Below, piece after piece: positions 60,276-64,000 of a DNA stretch of 64,000 bases. This DNA comes from Ficedula albicollis (Eukaryota; Chordata; Aves; Passeriformes; Muscicapidae): NCBI RefSeq assembly GCF_000247815.1, contig NC_021677.1, positions 5,241,690 through 5,305,689 of the forward strand. The letters run 5' to 3'. The notes beneath the pieces are model-generated. The model had not been told where the DNA came from. It did no database searches and saw nothing but the letters and a program-made list of their open reading frames with translations. Positions within the stretch are counted from its first letter, which is position 1. Every line of letters starts with the position of its first letter. Both the position numbers and the translations under genes were made by a program.

Positions 60276-63200
60276 GTAGGTACCTAAGCTTTTTTTAAGT
60301 TGCCCATTTCCTTCCTTGCCTTCTCTAAGACAAAGATGAAAGTATTTATTCTGTATGCCATTCCTTATACCGTGAAAATTATTCTGAATTTTCGGAGTAG
60401 AGCAAATTTTTTCCTTGCTGTCTGCAGTAGCCTTATGGATTTAGCTCCATGGTTGTTCCTTAAACTTAATAATGTTTCTGTTGTCTGTTTTATTATTTGT
60501 AAGGTAGTGAAAAAATACTCCGAGTCTGATTTTTTTGTAAAAAGCCTTAGCTTGATTTCCCATTTCATGCTGAGGGATAAATGCAGAAACAAAAGAGTGA
60601 AATCCCTCAACAATTTCCTGAACATGTGATGCTGTCGGAGGGGGGATGTTTTCTTGTGGGAATCCTGTGAGGTCTTCAGGACTGGTGTAGTCTCCTTTCT
60701 GGGAATTGGAACGAGGCCCCAAAATGAAAATGCCTGTGAACTTGCTGACTGTGCTGACCTTGATAGCACCTTTGATCAATGGTTTTTATCAGGGTAAAAG
60801 TTAATTCAGCTCCAGATGATGTGATGTGTGCTTGGTTTTGTGCATATTTTTTTATTTCTTCTTGTCCCCCTCAGCTTTGGATCATGGATAGGATGAATGG
60901 GAATCTGTAGTGTTGGGGATGTTTTTTTTGTTTGTTTGGAATTTTGGAAATTTTGGAAATTTTCTGCTCTTACAACACACAGACAATCTCAGTGTTAAGC
61001 CAAGGCCCTTCAGCAAGGCTGTGCTGAAGTTTAGGGATAGAAAACTGTTCTGGAGATGACCAAACTCCTGATCTGTGTTAAAGGAGGATCTGAACACTTT
61101 CTGAGGTTAATGTTGGTAAGCCATCTGGTTTGTGGTAGAGGGCAGTAAATTGTCTCTTTTGAAACACCCCTTACGTGGTAATTACTTAGATTTAAGTGCA
61201 GATGCAACCAACCTGTAGATGCACTTACTCTCAATGTAGTTACTGTAGGCATTTCTGAAATAGGATTTGCATAGCAGTGCTGCTTGTGTAAAAAAAATTA
61301 TACTTTTTAATGCACTGCCTTCAAATGCTCTTTCCCTTCCCAATAGGAAAGGAGAAACTGGTTTTTGGAGTGTGTGTGCGTTATCCTGGAAATCCTCTTA
61401 CTCAGCTGACATGCTTTGGACAGGCTGGATCTGAATGCAAATTGTGAAGCTTTTAGTTCAGTTTTCTGCTTGTACTCTGAAAGAGAGGCAATTATTTTGA
61501 GCCCTGCTGTTGGTATGAGCAAGTTCCAATTATGCAGTGTACTGAGTAACTTGCTTTCTCTGATGTTAATTATATTTTTCCTTGCTAGTCCTTTATGAGA
61601 GGAAGCAAAGAATACAGTATTTGTAGTGCAAAGACTCTGTGCTTTCATAAAGTGGCGCTGGCATAATCCTTCATTGCAAATTCTTCTTCTGTTACAGCAG
61701 TCCCCTGACTGTTTTGTTGCAGTTGTTTCCTGTTGTCCAGGCAAAATGCATGCAGCAGGAAAGGAAATTAGCTTGGTAGACAAATGCAAGTTAAAAATGG
61801 GGGTCTGGAGGGAAGCATTAAGGTTCATATCTGCCTTTTAAGTCCTAGCCACAATAGCCACGAGTTGCTAATGTAGATACAAGTATATTTTGTGGGGATG
61901 ATGCAGTCAAGGCTTTGAAGGGCTGTACAGCTGCCTGTAGAGATCCTGTTTGGCCTGGCAGGTGGTCAGAGAATGGCTTGCTAATGTACAGGAACGAGCA
62001 TTTCTAGCTCCTGATCGTACACCAAGAGATGCAGAGCATGAACAAGATGTTTTGAAAAAGTGGTTTTGTGTCTAGTTGTTGCTTTTAGGCTTCACTATAT
62101 CCAGGATTTCAGCTTCTCTCTCAGTTTGTGTTTGGTTTCAGCTGCTTCACAGCACTGAATAGATGAACAAGTGTTGTTTGCAATTAATGTGTATGTGCAG
62201 TTTATATATTTATATAATTTCTAAATTTAAAAATAGATATTTTATATAAATATTTTTTATATTAAATATATATTTTATATAAAGATTTAAATATTTATAT
62301 AAATTAAAAATATGGAGACTTAGAGCTGGGCTTGCCTGGGAAGGAAGCATCCAGCTACTGGTTTCAGGCTCCAATAATTTTAGTAGCTGTGCAAACTATG
62401 CAGAATGAAAGCAAGAAAGGGAGGTTCCCTCCTGCTGGGACTGTACCTCTTCTGAGTCTGGTGGGCTCGGAGTGGGACACAGGGCTTATGTAAATGGTTC
62501 AGCAGAGTATTGTCTATGGCAGATTGTCACAGAGTGCTATGAAAGGAGCATTTGATCCTGACTTGTAGCAAGCTAACCACCCTTACGTCCTCCTCCTACC
62601 TATGTTTTGTGAAGACATAGCTTTTAAAGACTAATGAATGCTAGCTTTTAAAACTTTCTTTATTTTTGTCATATTTTGAATTAATTCTGAATCTTTCCAG
62701 TAGATATGTTCAGTTGATTCAATCTTGTAACCTTAAATAGAGACACACTGTATGTCAGGGTGTTAGAATCTGGCTAAAATGGTAATTTGCTGCAGGAGAA
62801 AAGGATTGTGTTACATTGCAGCATTCCCCACTGCTGGGCTAGAGTACCATTAGTTCCTCTTTAAATATAATGGCTAAAATAATTCATGTGGCTTTAACAA
62901 TCTACTGAAATCAGCCTGGGCATCTCCTGCGCTTCTTTGAGTGCAATATAACTTCTTTTGGTAAATTGAGCCTCCACTAGGGTGTGCTTTGTATTCAGAT
63001 GTGTTTGTTACATCAAGACTTCCAGCACAGAAATTTCTACTGAGTTTTTCCTTGCTGGAAGTCAAAAAGGTTCAAGCTTGACTTTGATTAAAATCAAGAA
63101 AAATCAAGCACTTGGGTTCATTTATGGACTAGGCAATCTGGTTTATTTACATAATGGATTTATACAGCCAGGAATACTTTTATGAATCATAAAATTTTCC

Positions 63201-63638
63201 ATATAAATTTAGGTTTTTTTTTTTAATTTTAAATTTCTTGTATTTAATTTGCCGGAAAAAGTATGTTGTTTTTTTTTTTTTTTTAGCAGAGGCCTGTCAA
63301 TTTTCAGTTACTTGTATGGGCAGGGAAGGAGTGCACATATTTACTGCTAAATATTAAGCTTGTATTTCTGTTGTAACAGCAAGGAGTGTTCAGAGCTAGC
63401 CACATGCCCAGAGTTTACTCCGGGACCAGGTTCCTCCATTGATCATAGTGTGAGATGACCATGAACTAACTCCATCGGATTTTAAGGAATAGGGTCTGTT
63501 TATGCCTGCTGATTTCCTCGTTCAGTGTTTGAAGCTTATAGTCAAAGTTGGTTTGGCTAAAAATAAGCATACTGGTTTTTGCTTTTTTTAAATCGTATTT
63601 GAATTGCAGAAATCTCACCAAGTTACTTTCATTTATAG
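60276..63638 (+). other. NELL1: NELL1 intron 7 (3,363 bp)
   Basis: Donor gtaggt, acceptor tactttcatttatag. Apart from an AT-rich patch at 62201-62312 I see no classifiable repeat. Several antisense open frames occur (60365-60769, 60441-60779, 61307-61828). They lack recognised motifs and are treated as chance. Confidence 0.85.
62201..62312. repeat. AT-rich low-complexity stretch
   Basis: Almost pure A/T sequence of tatata, atttat and aaatat words, probably a decayed TA microsatellite. It could form small hairpins. Confidence 0.9.
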
Positions 63639-63773
63639 TTAAATTATGCAGAAACAAGACTGAGTCAATTGGAAGATTGTCATTGTGAGAAGACTTGTCA
63701 AGTAAATGGATTGATCTACAGAGACAAAGACTCATGGGTTGAAGATGATCACTGCAGGAATTGCACATGCAAA
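63639..63773 (+). CDS. NELL1: NELL1 exon 8 (end of coiled coil, start of first VWC domain)
   Basis: This 135-bp exon (45 full codons, phase 0 at both ends) encodes about residues 254-298. The acceptor is tactttcatttatag and the donor gtaaga. The peptide opens with LNYAETRLSQLEDCHCEK, the last heptads of the coiled coil followed by the CxC that begins the first von Willebrand C domain. It continues TCQVNGLIYRDKDSWVED then DHCRNCTCK. Five of the VWC cysteines are visible in the first-domain pattern C-x-C-x3-C...C-x2-C-x-C, with a sixth at the exon end. NCT is a potential N-glycosylation site. VWC domains in this family bind growth-factor or receptor partners, and the exact partner of this one is not evident from sequence. 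The exon is intact. The rest of the domain lies beyond the window. Confidence 0.97.
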
Positions 63774-64000
63774 GTAAGAATTTCTGAAGAGTTTCAAGGA
63801 TAGGATCTAATGAAAATGTGAAAATGGCCTTTGAATACATAATTTTCACTCTGAGAATTACTATGTTTTTAGTATGCATCTAGTGGCAGTATGGACAATG
63901 GGGAGAGAGATGGTAAAATACATAAAATTTTGACATTGCTTACTTGTAAGCTTCATACATAAAATCTGCTTTCCCTTGATAATGCTTTCTTATTTGTTCT
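63774..64000 (+). other. NELL1: Start of NELL1 intron 8
   Basis: Donor gtaaga, followed by unremarkable AT-rich sequence to the window end. Confidence 0.85.

Overview
The window is vertebrate nuclear DNA, AT-rich and mostly intronic. It is almost certainly from a bird and most likely a songbird (passerine). The evidence for this is a CR1 LINE 3' end (37779-38257), a tRNA-Ile-derived SINE with a CR1-like tail of the kind described in zebra finch (47222-47363), and several LTR families that I recognise as typical of passerine genomes. No bacterial-type gene, operon, CRISPR array or free-standing RNA gene is visible.

The only host gene I can support is NELL1, read left to right. It encodes the secreted neural EGF-like-like protein 1. 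Six consecutive coding exons lie at 19599-19749, 34633-34803, 52947-53043, 59877-59949, 60193-60275 and 63639-63773. All have GT/AG borders and compatible phases. Together they encode 237 codons, counting the split first one, corresponding to about residues 62-298 of mammalian NELL1 with no insertion or deletion by my count. They cover the laminin-G/thrombospondin-N-like domain, the coiled-coil linker and the start of the first von Willebrand C domain. By the human gene model as I recall it these are exons 3 to 8. The signal-peptide exons lie to the left of the window and the remaining VWC and EGF exons to the right.

Layout: 1-19598 is the end of a long intron. It holds a GC-rich LTR-like element with two tandem duplications (about 4181-5440), a 129-bp copied segment flanked by a 10-bp direct repeat (7112-7260), and the first of three giant poly-C tracts. 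Intron 3 (19750-34632) holds poly-C tract 2, an LTR (26091-26794) and a decayed reverse-transcriptase fragment of a LINE unlike CR1 (about 29590-29900, minus strand). Intron 4 (34804-52946) holds the CR1 fragment, a solo LTR with 5-bp target duplications (44458-45006), the tRNA-derived SINE, and an LTR-type element with a nearly perfect 423-bp tandem duplication (50689-51534). Intron 5 (53044-59876) holds an endogenous-retrovirus relic with a plus-strand LTR and an inverted LTR fragment of the same family, and poly-C tract 3. Introns 6 (243 bp) and 7 (3,363 bp) are short.

The uninterrupted C tracts (792, 401 and 687 bases, each bordered by A or T runs) are most likely assembly or base-calling artefacts. 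The very long proline or glycine open frames crossing them are not genes. I did not find a new biological system. The most useful observations are the templated-looking insertion, the RT relic, the LTR rearrangements and the poly-C artefacts.
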